A DNA stretch of 64,000 bases from CAWAYH01 sp963786195 (GTDB lineage Bacteria; Acidobacteriota; Vicinamibacteria; Vicinamibacterales; 2-12-FULL-66-21): assembly GCA_963786195.1 (NCBI GenBank), contig CAWAYH010000011.1:372001-436000 (forward strand), given 5' to 3'. The stretch's first letter is position 1. Every line of letters starts with the position of its first letter. The notes beneath the pieces were generated by a model. That model did not search any database. It had not been told where the DNA came from and worked only from the letters and a program-made list of their open reading frames with translations. This document shows, one piece after another, positions 43,145-53,344 of the stretch. The position numbers and the translations under genes are program-made.

Positions 43145-44809
43145 TCAACGAATCAACACCGCCCCGATCTGCAATCCCAACAGCCTTGAATCCGTCGATC
43201 CAGGAATAACTTCCGACGGCCGCCACGCGCGATCGCTGATGATCCTGATGCGATGTCCCCGATGCCTGCGCGACAGATGCGCCGCGCTCAGCCCCGTCGA
43301 CGACATCCGCCAGCCCGGCGTGTCGAGGACGAACTCGTCGAATGTCCGCCCGTCGTCGGTCATCGATGCGTGGGCGGGCGGCCCGACAGGGTCGAGGCCG
43401 TAGCGAACAGGAATCGTGAGCGCCCGCGCGCGCCCCGATACGGAGATCTCGACGACCGGGCCACCCATCCATTGATATGGCACGCCGGTGGGGTCGATCT
43501 CGAGGCCGTGCAGACCGAACGCGACGTACGTCACCACATCCAGCGGGTTCGACGACACACGTGCCGCGGCGCCGGGTTCCTTCTTCTGCGCCAGGTACTC
43601 GCGAAGCTGGAGAGGCACGGCGTCCCAGCCGCGGACGATCTCGTCGTGCGCCAGCACGATCGGCCCGAAGGGCTCGAAGTCCCGCGTGATGTCCCGCGTG
43701 ACCGCCGTGAACGTCGCGAGTCCCACACCGATCGTCGCGACGGCTGCAACCCTGCTCACGCCGCGACCCGCGACATCGATCAGCCCGAGCGACGCGCCGG
43801 TCAGGACGAGCACGGCCCCGAGCGCGACGACGTAGACCTGCTCTGACTTCGTGACGAAGGCGAATGGCAGGTTGAAGAGCAGTGCAACCGCCGCGCCCGA
43901 CACCAGGCAGACTCTCGCGGCTGGTGACATCCGCCGCCAGAGGACGACGGCAGCGATGGGAAGCAGCGTGGCAAACCAGCTCGCGATCGGCTGCCACGGA
44001 CGGTCGGCCGGGACGAGGCGCAGCACGCCGTTGAGTCCCTTCAGCAGGTTTCGCCACGCCGACGCCGCGGTTGGCCGGCTGTAGCCCCCGAGCGCGCCAA
44101 GCGAATACCACCGCAGTCCCAGCAGGGCAACGACGAGCGCGCCTGCGAGGAGCAGAAAACCTCGGGGCACGGCCTGGAGGGCGGGTTCAGCCACACGCCT
44201 CCTGATCGCGTGGAGCACGATGATGGCTGGCAGGAGCATGACGCCGTCTTCCTTGATGAGGAAGGCGGCGGCGCCGAAGACGAGCAGCGGCAGCCACCAG
44301 GCGAGGCTCTTCGCGCGGATGGCGTCCCACCAGGTCAGCGCACCGAGGACGGCCAGAATCTGAAGCAGGTGCATCTGGTTCGTGATCCAGGCGACCAGTG
44401 AGTACGGCATCGCGGGGTGGCAGACGAAGAACAGCATCGCGATGACGGCTGCGACCCGACGCGCGGTGAGCCTGAAGACGAACCAGCCGGCGAGTACAGC
44501 CGCCAGCGCAAACAGCGTGAGGGACGTTGCGTGGTGGAGCGTGGGGTCCAGGCCGAACAGCTCGAACCGCAGCGCGTGGAAGACGATCGTCAGCGGCCGG
44601 TAGAACGGCACCATGATGCCGCTGCGATCCCAGGATCCCGTGAAAGTGGCGAGAACCTCCGACCGCGAATGCGGCCGCAGGAAGTAATAGTCGTCGTAGT
44701 CGAAGCCGTACGCCAGCGTCTCGCGGTACAAAAGGAAGGTCGTGGCTCCGGCGAGCGCGGCGAGAAAGACGGCGAACCGGAAACTGTTAGCCGAGAATCT
44801 GCTTCGCAA
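43145..44809 (-). CDS. Polytopic membrane protein, glycosyltransferase 39-like
   Basis: 554 residues with about ten helices: FAVFLAALAGATTFLLYRE first, then LTLFALAAVLAGWFVFRL, AVIAMLFFVCHPAMPYSLVAWITNQ and so on to about residue 360, followed by a soluble beta-rich C-terminal domain. The acidic YDDYYF after helix 1 and the loop layout resemble GT-C (PMT/ArnT-like) enzymes that use lipid-linked sugars, though no family signature is decisive. It starts 23 bases inside the second acyl-CoA dehydrogenase gene and its stop adjoins the heptamer array. Confidence 0.65.
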   Translation of the reverse strand: MRSRFSANSFRFAVFLAALAGATTFLLYRETLAYGFDYDDYYFLRPHSRSEVLATFTGSWDRSGIMVPFYRPLTIVFHALRFELFGLDPTLHHATSLTLFALAAVLAGWFVFRLTARRVAAVIAMLFFVCHPAMPYSLVAWITNQMHLLQILAVLGALTWWDAIRAKSLAWWLPLLVFGAAAFLIKEDGVMLLPAIIVLHAIRRRVAEPALQAVPRGFLLLAGALVVALLGLRWYSLGALGGYSRPTAASAWRNLLKGLNGVLRLVPADRPWQPIASWFATLLPIAAVVLWRRMSPAARVCLVSGAAVALLFNLPFAFVTKSEQVYVVALGAVLVLTGASLGLIDVAGRGVSRVAAVATIGVGLATFTAVTRDITRDFEPFGPIVLAHDEIVRGWDAVPLQLREYLAQKKEPGAAARVSSNPLDVVTYVAFGLHGLEIDPTGVPYQWMGGPVVEISVSGRARALTIPVRYGLDPVGPPAHASMTDDGRTFDEFVLDTPGWRMSSTGLSAAHLSRRHRGHRIRIISDRAWRPSEVIPGSTDSRLLGLQIGAVLIR

Positions 44810-45954
44810 TCGTCTGCAGCTGCAGGTTCGACGTGCCTTCGTAGATCTGGCCGATCTTGGCGTCGCGGTACAGCTTCTCGACCGGGTACTCCTTGACGAA
44901 CCCGTTCCCGCCGAGCAGATTCACGGCGAGTGACGCGACCCGCTCGGCCACTTCCGACGAGAGGATCTTGCAGATGGCCGCCTCGGTGAGAAACGGCTTG
45001 CCGGCGTCACGGAGCCGTGCGGCGTTGTACACCGCGAGCTTCGCCGACTCGACGTCGACCGCGGCGCGCGCCAGCTGGAACTGCACGCCCTGGAACTCGG
45101 CGACGGCCTTGCCGAACTGCTTGCGCTCCTTCGTGTATTTGATCGCGTGGTCGAGCGCGCCCCGGGCGAGCCCGAGCATCTGCGCGCCGATCCCGATGCG
45201 TCCCTCGTTCAGCGTCTCGATGGCCACCTTGTAGCCCTTGCCGACCTCGCCCAGCACGTTCGCTTTCGGCACGCGGCAGTCTTCGAGGATCAGCTCGCAC
45301 GTACTGCTGGCGCGAATGCCGAGCTTGTCTTCCTTCTTGCCGACCGTGAAGCCCGCCATGCCGCGCTCGACGAGGAACGCAGTGATGCCACGGTAGCCGG
45401 CGTCGGGATTGATGGTCGCGAAGACGATGAAGAGGTCCGCCTCGTTGCCGTTCGTGATCCAGAGCTTTCGGCCGGTGACGACGTACGCGTCGCCGTCCTC
45501 GCGGGCGCGCGTCGTGAGCGCGAACGCATCGCTGCCGGAGCCGGCCTCTGAGAGCGCGTACGCGCCGACCGTGCTCGTCGCCATCTTCGTGAGGTACCGG
45601 CGCTTGATGTCCTCGGTGCCCCAGCGCACCAGCGCGTTGATGACGAGCGTGTTCTGCACGTCGACCAGCACGCCTATCGAGGGATCGACGCGCGACAGCT
45701 CTTCGACGGCGAGCACCGAGTGGAAGAATGTCCCCTCTGCGCCGCCGTAGCTCTCGGGGATCTCGATGGCCATCACGCCGAGATTGAAGAGCTGGTCGAC
45801 CAGGGAGCGCGGGATCTTCGCGTGCTCGTCCATCTCGCGGACGAGCGGCCTCACCTGGGCGTCGGCAAAGGCCCGGACGCTGTCGCGAAAGATGAGTCTC
45901 GTCCTCGGCGAGGACGGTCAGGGGCTGGGCGCGGTCGGCGAGCTCTTGGGTCAC
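44787..45954 (-). pseudogene. Acyl-CoA dehydrogenase, one frameshift near the N-terminus
   Basis: From a GTG at 45954 the first 20 residues (TQELADRAQPLTVLAEDE) read in one frame. A Glu codon at 45897-45898 reads GA followed by both G and A, and the protein then continues LIFRDSVRAFADAQVRPLVREMDEHAKIP to the end. The body is intact: VGAYALSEAGSGSDAFAL, LWITNGNEADLFIVFA, and QIYEGTSNLQLQTIAKQIL with the catalytic Glu. It is a butyryl/acyl-CoA dehydrogenase, partner to electron-transfer flavoprotein. Read without the shift, the gene would start at 45854 and lack the first helices. Its 3' end overlaps the next gene by 23 bases. Confidence 0.85.
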
Positions 45955-46097
45955 GGCTGCGACTCCTCACGAAGTCCTGGATAGGGGCAGATCAGCCAAT
46001 GGTATCATTGGCCTGGTAGCGTCCAGCCCTGGCCCGGAGGTGCACGTCCGCTCGCGCAGACATGGCTCACCTGGCGTTCGAGCCGGACCTGAGCGTC

Positions 46098-48217
46098 ATG
46101 CGAATCACTCCACTACTCGGCGCCAGCCTGGTTGCCGCGGCTCTCTCGGTAGCGAGCCCCGCGGCGCGTCAGGGAACACCGCCGCAGCAGCCGCCGCCGG
46201 CCGGTCAGCAGGCCCAGCCCCAGGATCAACAGCAGCCACCGCCACGGATCCGGACGGGCATCAACTTCGTCAGCGTCGACGTCATCATCACGGATCGTCA
46301 GGGCAAGCCGCTCCTCGATCTGAAGCAGGACGAGTTCCGGGTCAAGGAAGACGGCAAGGCCGCAGACGATCGAGACGTTCGCGGTCATCAAGATCGACGT
46401 GCAGTCGCAGGACGAATCGCCCGCGCCGGAGATCCGGTCGATCTTCGACGAGCAGCGGGAGGCCGCGCGGCCCGACGTCCGGCTGTTCATCATCCTGCTC
46501 GACGACTACCACGTGCGCCGCGGCAACGACATGGTCGTGCGGAAGCCGCTGATCGACTTCATTCAGAATCAGCTCGGCGCCGCTCGACATGGTCGCGATC
46601 ATGTATCCGCTGACGCCGGTCACGGACCTGAGCTTCACGCGCAACCGCAGCAGCCTCATCAGCGCGATCGAGCACTTCGAAGGACGCCGTTTCAACTACG
46701 AGCCGCGCAACGAGTTCGAGCAGCGGTACGCGTTACTACCCGGCGGCGACCGTCGAGCGGATCCGCAACGACAGTGACGATGGGCGCGCTCAGGGGCGCC
46801 GCGGCCAAGCTCGGGGGCCTGCGCGAGGGACGCAAGTCGATCATCCTCGTCAGCGAGGGTTTCACTGGAACGCTGCCGCCGCAGCTGAACGATCCCGTCG
46901 CCGCAATGCCCGGGCTCAACAATCCCGACGCGCAATCGGCCGAACGTCGTGCGACGACCGACCGCGCAGGAGTTCCTCGAATCAGAGCGACGATGGTCAC
47001 GGATCTCAGTGAAATCTTTCAGGAAGCGAACCGGAACAACACCTCGATCTACGCGGTGGATCCGCGCGGCCTGGCCGTCTTCGAGTACGACATCAACCAG
47101 GCGGTCGGGATGCAGGTCGATCGAACGCCACCTGGAGTCGTCGCTCGACACGTTGCGCGCGCTCGCGGACAACACCGACGGACGCGCGATCATCAATCGC
47201 AACGACCTCGCGACGGGGATGAAGCAGATCATCCGCGACGCGAGCGGCTACTACCTGCTCGGCTACAACTCGACGCTGGCGCCGACGGACGGCAAGTTCC
47301 ACCGGATCGAGGTGGAAGTCACGCGCCGCGGCGTCGACGTGCGGGCGCGGAAGGGTTACTGGGCGTACACCGCCGAGGACGCCGCACGCGCTTCCGCGCC
47401 GGCGAGACCCGAGGCCCCGCCCGCGGTCACCGCGCGCGCTCGGTTCGCTCGCAGAACCGGTCGCGCGGACGCACGACGCGGTTCTGGTTCGGGACGGCCA
47501 AGGGCGAGAACGGCCGCGCGAAAGTCACGTTCGTGTGGGAGCCCATTCCACCGGTCCCCGGCGAGCGCCGGGCGAGGAGACGAGAGCCCCGCTTCCGTCA
47601 ACCTGATCGCGCTCGCGGCGGATGGCCGTCCGCTCTTCAAGGGCAGGGTGCCCGATCGTCCACAGGGTGCCGCGCCAACCGGGACGTCGGCCCCGACGCC
47701 GTCGGCAGCGTCGACGTCGGTCGCGCCGACCGGCGCGCAGGCGACGTTCGATGCGCCGCCCGGCCGCCTCCAGTTGCGGATGGTCGTCGAGGCGGCCACC
47801 GGTCAGGTTCTCGACTCCGCGACGCGCGACCTGACGGTGCCCGACTACACGACCGTGCAGGTGTCATTCGGCACCACCCGCGTGTTCCGCGCGCGCAGCC
47901 CCCGCGAGTCACAGCAGATCAAAGCCAACCCCGACGCCATGCCGGTCGTCGATCGCTCCTTCTCGCGAACGGAGCGTCTGCTGCTCCGCGTGGACGCCTA
48001 CGCCCCCGGCGGCGCGGCGCCGGGCGTCACCGCGAGGCTGCTGAACCGCGGCGGCACGTCCATGTTCGACCTGCCCGTGCAGGTGTCGCCGTCCGGCACC
48101 GCGGAGCTCGAGCTCACGCTCGGTCAGCTCGGCGCGGGCGACTACCTCATCGAGCTGACCGCCAAAACCGATTCCGGAACCGCCCAGGAGCTCGTCGCCT
48201 TCAAGGTGAATCGCTAA
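46098..48217 (+). pseudogene. Secreted VWFA-related acidobacterial-domain protein, many frameshifts
   Basis: A signal peptide (LLGASLVAAALSVASPAAR) and a Gln/Pro-rich linker precede INFVSVDVIITDRQGKPLLDLKQDEFRVKEDGK, the hallmark start of the acidobacterial VWFA-related domain. Pieces in three frames complete it: RLFIILLDDYHVRRGND, MVAIMYPLTPVTDLSFTRN, GREGRKSIILVSEGF-like, NTSIYAVDPRGLAVFE, IIRDASGYYLLGYNS. The C-terminal part reads through to 48217 with beta-rich repeats. Shifts were resolved at 46361-46362, 46581-46582 and 46732-46733, each an Ala codon GC with two third bases; at least four more follow. As written it is untranslatable, yet every segment is conserved. Role: secreted, possibly adhesive or metal-dependent binding; unknown. 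Confidence 0.75.
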
Positions 48218-48373
48218 TCGGTACTTGGTCTTCCCCCCTACGTCTGATATAAGGACCCGTCAAGGCGGGCCCCCCCTGGCGTTTTTTGCGTGCGGTTGTG
48301 GCAAATTCTGCTCGCATCGCACGTTCTGCCACGACATGTTTGCCGTAATCGCATCGTTTGTCCCGGGTTGTTT

Positions 48374-48415
48374 CGGGGACACTCAAACGTGACTGTCCCG
48401 TTTGCAGTGTCCCCG
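48374..48415 (+). promoter_or_regulatory. Stem-loop in the leader of the glutamate dehydrogenase gene
   Basis: CGGGGACACT pairs with AGTGTCCCCG and, inside, CAAACG pairs with CGTTTG, with one bulged C and a short loop (TGACTGTCC). The hairpin ends about 6 bases before the AAGGAGG ribosome site of the dehydrogenase gene. It could be an operator or an RNA element affecting translation. Confidence 0.45.
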
Positions 48416-48431
48416 ACGATAAGGAGGCGAG

Positions 48432-49843
48432 ATGCGGGTGAGTCGGTTGGCGCAGGAGGAGCGGACGATGTCGGCCTACGTGCAGCGAAATCTTCGATCA
48501 GGTGCGCGCGCGAAACCCGGCCGAACCGGAGTTCCATCAGGCCGTCGAGGAAGTCCTCGAAAGCCTCGACCTCGTCGTGGCCGCGTCGTCCCGAATTCCG
48601 TCAGGCCGAGATCCTCGAGCGCATCGTCGAGCCGGAACGCGTCGTCATGTTCCGCGTGCCGTGGCAGGACGACCGCGGCGAGGTCCAGGTCAATCGCGGA
48701 TTCCGCGTCCAGATGAACAGCGCGCATCGGTCCGTACAAGGGCGGCCTGCGCTTCCACCCGACGGTGACGCTCGGCGTCCTGAAGTTCCTCGCGTTCGAG
48801 CAGGTGTTCAAGAACTCGCTGACGACGCTGCCGATGGGCGGCGGCAAGGGCGGATCGGATTTCGATCCGCAAGGGACGTCGCGACAACGAGGTGATGCGG
48901 TTCTGCCAGAGCTTCATGACCGAGCTGCATGCGGCACATCGGACCCGACACCGACGTGCCCGCCGGCGACATCGGCGTGGGCGGCCGCGAGATCGGCTAT
49001 CTGTTCGGCCAGTACAAGCGGCTGCAACAACGAGTTCACCGGCGTGCTCACCGGCAAGGGCCTGAACTGGGGCGGATCGCTGATCCGGCCCGAAGCGACC
49101 GGCTACGGCGCGGTCTATTTCACCGCGGAGATGCTGGCCACGCGCAACGAGACGCTCGAGGGGAAGACGTGCCTCGTCTCCGGCAGCGGCAACGTCGCGC
49201 AGTACACGATCGAGAAGCTGATCGATCTCGGCGCGAAGGCGGTCACCGTGTCCGACTCGGACGGCTACATCTACGACGAAGCGGGATTCGACCGCGAGAA
49301 GCTGGCGTTCCTGATGGAGCTGAAGAACGTCCGCCGCGGCCGGATCCGCGAGTACGCGGACCGCTTCAAGGGCGTCGCCTACACGCCGCTGGATGCGAAT
49401 CGACTCGACTTCAATCCGCTCTGGATGCACCGCGCGCAGTGCGCGTTCCCCAGCGCGACGCAGAACGAGATCAACGCGAAGGATGCGGCCACACCTGGTC
49501 GCGCAACGGCGTCGATGGCGGTGGCCGAAGGGGCGAACATGCCGTGCACGCCCGAAGCGGCGCAAGCTGCTGATCGATGGCGGCGTGCTCTACGCGCCCG
49601 GCAAGGCCGCGAACGCCGGCGGCGTCGCGACGTCAGGTCTGGAGATGGCGCAGAACAGCGCGCGCACTGCGCTGGACGCGCGAGGAAGTCGACCGCCGGC
49701 TGCACGGGATCATGAGCTCCATCCACCGCGCCTGCCGCGAGACGGCCGACGACTACGGCGTGCCGGGCAACTACGTCCACGGCGCCAACATCGCCGGCTT
49801 CATCAAGGTCGCCGACGCGATGCTGGAGCAGGGACTCGTCTAA
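48432..49843 (+). pseudogene. gdhA: Glutamate dehydrogenase (NADP-type, GdhA), many frameshifts
   Basis: Assembled from three frames it is a complete ~450-residue hexameric GdhA: EIFDQVRARNPAEPEFHQAVEEVL; VEPERVVMFRVPWQDDRGEVQVNRGFRVQMNSA; FLAFEQVFKNSLTTLPMGGGKGGSDFDP (catalytic Lys); GPDTDVPAGDIGVGGREIGYLFGQYK; VLTGKGLNWGGSLIRPEATGYGAVYF; VSGSGNVAQYTIEKLIDLGAKAVTVSDSDG; and GIMSSIHRACRETADDYGVPGNYVHGANIAGFIKVADAM. Breaks resolved at 48482, 48585, 48724, 48881, 48927, 49024, 49493, 49503, 49513, 49562 and 49665, nearly all a codon with two alternative third bases. Two starts are possible: 48432 (AAGGAGG) and 48468. It interconverts glutamate and 2-oxoglutarate with NADP(H). It converges on a second glutamate dehydrogenase. 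Confidence 0.85.
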
Positions 49844-49925
49844 CGCTGTCGGATGCCTAACCGTCGAATCGCTAATCGCGAACTTGCATCGGGTTTGCGA
49901 CTTGCACGTTGGGATTACGATTGCG

Positions 49926-51179
49926 TCACGCGTACATGCCGCGCATCTTCGTCACCGTCGCGACGCGGCTGATGGCGACGATGTAGGCGGCGGTGCGCAG
50001 GTCGGTCTTGTACTTGATCGAGGTCTGCAGCACGTCCTCGAAGGCCTCGACCATCTTCGCTTCCAGGCGCCGGTTCACTTCGTCTTCCGTCCAGAAGTAG
50101 CCGTGGCGATCCTGGACCCATTCGAAGTACGACGTGGTGACGCCGCCGGCGTTGGCGAGGATGTCGGGGATGACGAACACGCCGCGCTCGTGGAGGTAGC
50201 TGGTGCGCTTCCGGCGTCGTCGGGACCGTTGGCGCCTTCGGCGATGATCTTGGCCTTGATGTTCGGCGCGTTCTCCAGCGTGATCTGGTTCTCGAGCGCG
50301 GCCGGCACCAGGACGTCGACGTCGAGCGCGAACAGCTGCTCGTTCGTCGATCGGCTCGCCGCCCGGGAAGCCGTCGATCGTCTTGTGCTGCTTCGCGTAG
50401 TCGAGCATCTTCGCGATGTCGAGCCCGTTCTCGTTGTAGACGCCGCCCTTCCAGTCGGTGACCGCGACGATCTTCGCGCCGAGCTTCGAGAGCAGGTCCG
50501 CCGATACCGAACCGACGTTGCCGAATCCCTGCACGGCGACGGTCGCGTCCTTGATGTCGAGCCCGAGGTGCTTCGCCGCCTCGCGCGTGACGATCATCAC
50601 GCCGCGGCCCGTCGCCTCGCGGCGGCCGAGCGATCCGCCCATCTCGATCGGCTTGCCGGTGACGACCGCCGTCGACGTGTGGCCGACGTGCATGCTGTAG
50701 GTGTCCATCACCCACGCCATGATCTGATCGTTGGTGTTGACGTCTGGCGCGGGCACGTCCTTGTCGGGACCGATCGCGTCGATGATCTCCGCGACGTAGC
50801 GTCGCGTCAGCGCTTCCAGCTCGCGGCGCGACATCCGCGTGGGATCGCAGACGACGCCGCCCTTGCCGCCGCCGAACGGCACGTGCGCGACCGCGCACTT
50901 CCACGTCATCCAGGCGGCGAGCGCCGTCACTTCGTCGAGCGTGACGTCCGGGTGGTAGCGGATGCCGCCCTTGGCCGGCCCGAGCGTGATGTTGTACTGC
51001 ACGCGGTAGCCGGTGAAGACCTCGATCTCGCCGTTGTCCATCTGCACCGGACACGAGACGATGATCTGCCGCTTGGGGTGGGTCAGGATCTTCCAGATGC
51101 CGGGATCGAGCCCGAGCAGCCGCGCGGCTCCGTCGAACTCCTGGAGCATCGCGTTGAAAATGCTGCCGCCTGCTTCCAT
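49926..51179 (-). pseudogene. Glutamate dehydrogenase (catabolic NAD-type), frameshifts in the middle
   Basis: The first 270 residues are clean: IVSCPVQMDNGEIEVFTGYRVQYNITLGPAKGGIRYHPDVTLDEV, the catalytic region AAWMTWKCAVAHVPFGGGKGGV, RREATGRGVMIVTREAA and the NAD fold VAVQGFGNVGSVSADLLSKLGAKIVAVTD. Around 50215-50350 it changes frame: near 50347 (extra base before Asn-Glu-Gln-Leu), at a Pro codon with CC plus C and G, and at an Ala codon with GC plus G and C, close to 50210-50230. It is then back in frame through RGVFVIPDILANAGGVTTSYFEWVQD to the end. Three added bases restore the original frame, so an annotator may call one scrambled 417-residue protein. RocG/GdhB-like, expected to degrade glutamate. 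Confidence 0.82.
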
Positions 51180-51332
51180 AAGACTCCTCGATGAGTGCGT
51201 AGCCGTCGATGCGGCACGGTCAATTGACGAAAACAGACCAAGCTACTGTGACAGAATGCGGCAAGTCAACAGCGCAAGCGACCAGGCGCGGCAGGTATCA
51301 GGGAGCACGGTCTGCGTCTGACGCGGCATCCT

Positions 51333-53154
51333 GTGCGCTCATCGTCGCGCGTCTTGCCGCGCTCGTGCGGCGCCGCAGCAGTGCGGCACAGCCGGGCGGC
51401 GAGATCGACGCTCGCGCTCGTCAACGGGCGCGTCTACACCCTCGACGCGGCGCGGCCCTGGGCCGAGGCGGTGGCGATCGCCGGATCGCGGATCGTCGCG
51501 GTCGGGTCGACTGCCGAGATTCGGGCGCATGACGGCACGCGGCACGCGCGACGATCGATCTGAAGCGGCGCGTTCGCGCTCGCCGGGATTCAACGACGCG
51601 CACGTGCACATCGACAGCACGGGCGCGCTGCTCGTCGGCGTCAACCTGCTCGACGTCCACGAGCCGAACGCGTTCACGACGCGCATCCGCGAGGCGGCCG
51701 GCGCGACTGCCGAAGGGCAGTTGGATCACGCGCGGTGAGTGGGGCGCCTACGAGCAATGGGCCGCAGGTGTCGGCGGGCGCCGCAGCCGCGCCGGCGCGG
51801 CGTGCGCGGGACCGTTCACGCCGCAGCCGCGACCTGATCGATGCGGTGACACCCGAGCATCCCGTGTTCGTCAACCGCTTCGATCGCAGCATGTTCCTCG
51901 CGAACAGCGCTCGCGCTCAAGCTGGCGCGGCATCACCGAGAGCACGCCGAATCCGCCGAACGGCGAGATCGTCAAGGACGCGAGCCGGCCGTCCGACCGG
52001 CATTCTCAAGGGCTCGGCCGCGGACATCGTCCGGCGCGTCATCCCGCCGATTCCGTTCGAGCAGCGGCTGACGCAGGTGCGCGCCGTGCTGAAGGAAGCA
52101 CGCGAGGGCGGCGTGACGACGATGCAGGACCTGACGTCGGCGGAGCAGCTGCGGGCGTATCAGGAATTGCAGCGGCGCGGCGAGCTGACGTCGCGGATCA
52201 TGCTGCGTCCGACGCTCGACAACGTCACGCACACGCCGCGCACTCGGCATCTCGCGCGGCTTCGGCGACGAGTGGCTGCGCTTCATCGGCTACAAGGCGT
52301 GGGTCGACGGCATCATGGGCAGCAGCGGCGCGATGTTCTTCGAGCCGTACACGCACGATCCGAAGAACAAGGGCCTGCTGCGCGACATCATGCGGCCCGA
52401 AGGGCAGGAAGGCGCGGCGATGGCGATGACCGCCGCGCAGCACTACACCGACTTCCCACCTGGCAACCTCGAGAAGCTGCTCGAGGCGGCGGTCGCGAAC
52501 CGGCATCCCGCCGCACGTCCACGCGATCGGCGACAAGGGCAACCGGATCATCCTCGACGTCTACGAGAAGCTGCTGACGAAGCACGACCTGGTCGAATCG
52601 CGATCACCGGTGGCGCGTCATCCACGCGCAGGTCGTGCACCCGGACGATTTCGCGCGCTTCGGCCGAGCTGAAGCTCGTCGCCGAGATCAACCCGTACCA
52701 CGTGTCCGACGACATGCGCTGGATGGAAGAACGCATCGGCCGCGAGCGGTCGCGGGGGGCGTATGCGTTCCGCAAGCTGAAGGACGCGGGCGCCGTGCTG
52801 ATCTTCGGCAGCGACAGTCCCGGGCACGAATGCGGCGCGGTACTTCCTGAATCCGGTCTACGGCCTCTACGCGGCCGTGTCGCGGCAGACCCTGACAGGG
52901 AGAGCCGAAGGCCGGCTGGTTCCCGGATCAGCGGCTGACGATCGAGGAAGCGATCGAGGCCTACACCAGAGGGCCGGCGTGGGCGTCGTTCGAAGAAGAC
53001 CTCAAGGGAACGCTTGCACCGGGCAAGCTCGCGGACATCGCGGTCTTCGACACCGATCTCGTCGCGGTCGGGCAAGTCCGATCCTCGCCGCATCCTGAAG
53101 GCGCAGGTCCTCTACACCGTCGCTGGCGGCCGCATCGTCTTCGAACGCCGCTGA
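51333..53154 (+). pseudogene. YtcJ-like metal-dependent amidohydrolase, many frameshifts
   Basis: Segments from all three frames give an amidohydrolase of the YtcJ type: LALVNGRVYTLDAARPWAEAVAIAGSRIVAVGS; the metal-binding FNDAHVHIDSTGALLVGVNLLDV; TPEHPVFVNRFDRSMFLANS; GRPTGILKGSAADIVRRVIPP; FIGYKAWVDGIMGSSGAMFFEPY; VHAIGDKGNRIILD-like; AYAFRKLKDAGAVLIFGSDSPG; and LYTVAGGRIVFERR ending at 53154. Clear examples are at 51542-51543 and 51549-51550, where two successive Arg codons each read CG with two third bases. The N-terminus is uncertain; an export signal is possible. Hydrolyses an unidentified amide or ester. Confidence 0.72.
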
Positions 53155-53344
53155 GGCTTGAAACGGCCTCCGAAACCGGCTCCAGAATGTGGCCCGCTGT
53201 CTCAAAACGAGGCATGTTCGGCCGGTGTGCGCGAATTTCATGGTCGTAACTCGCCTGCAAATAGCTGATATATAAGATACTTAAAATTGATGACTCGGCT
53301 GGCCCTGTGATTGCTCGTCCATGGAACACGGGAGGAGAGGTTCC

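Noticed and set aside
46098..53154. True gene decay of VWFA, dehydrogenase and amidohydrolase genes
   Set aside because: Decay would bring stops, deletions and amino-acid changes; here conserved motifs are intact between shifts and nearly all events are single added bases.
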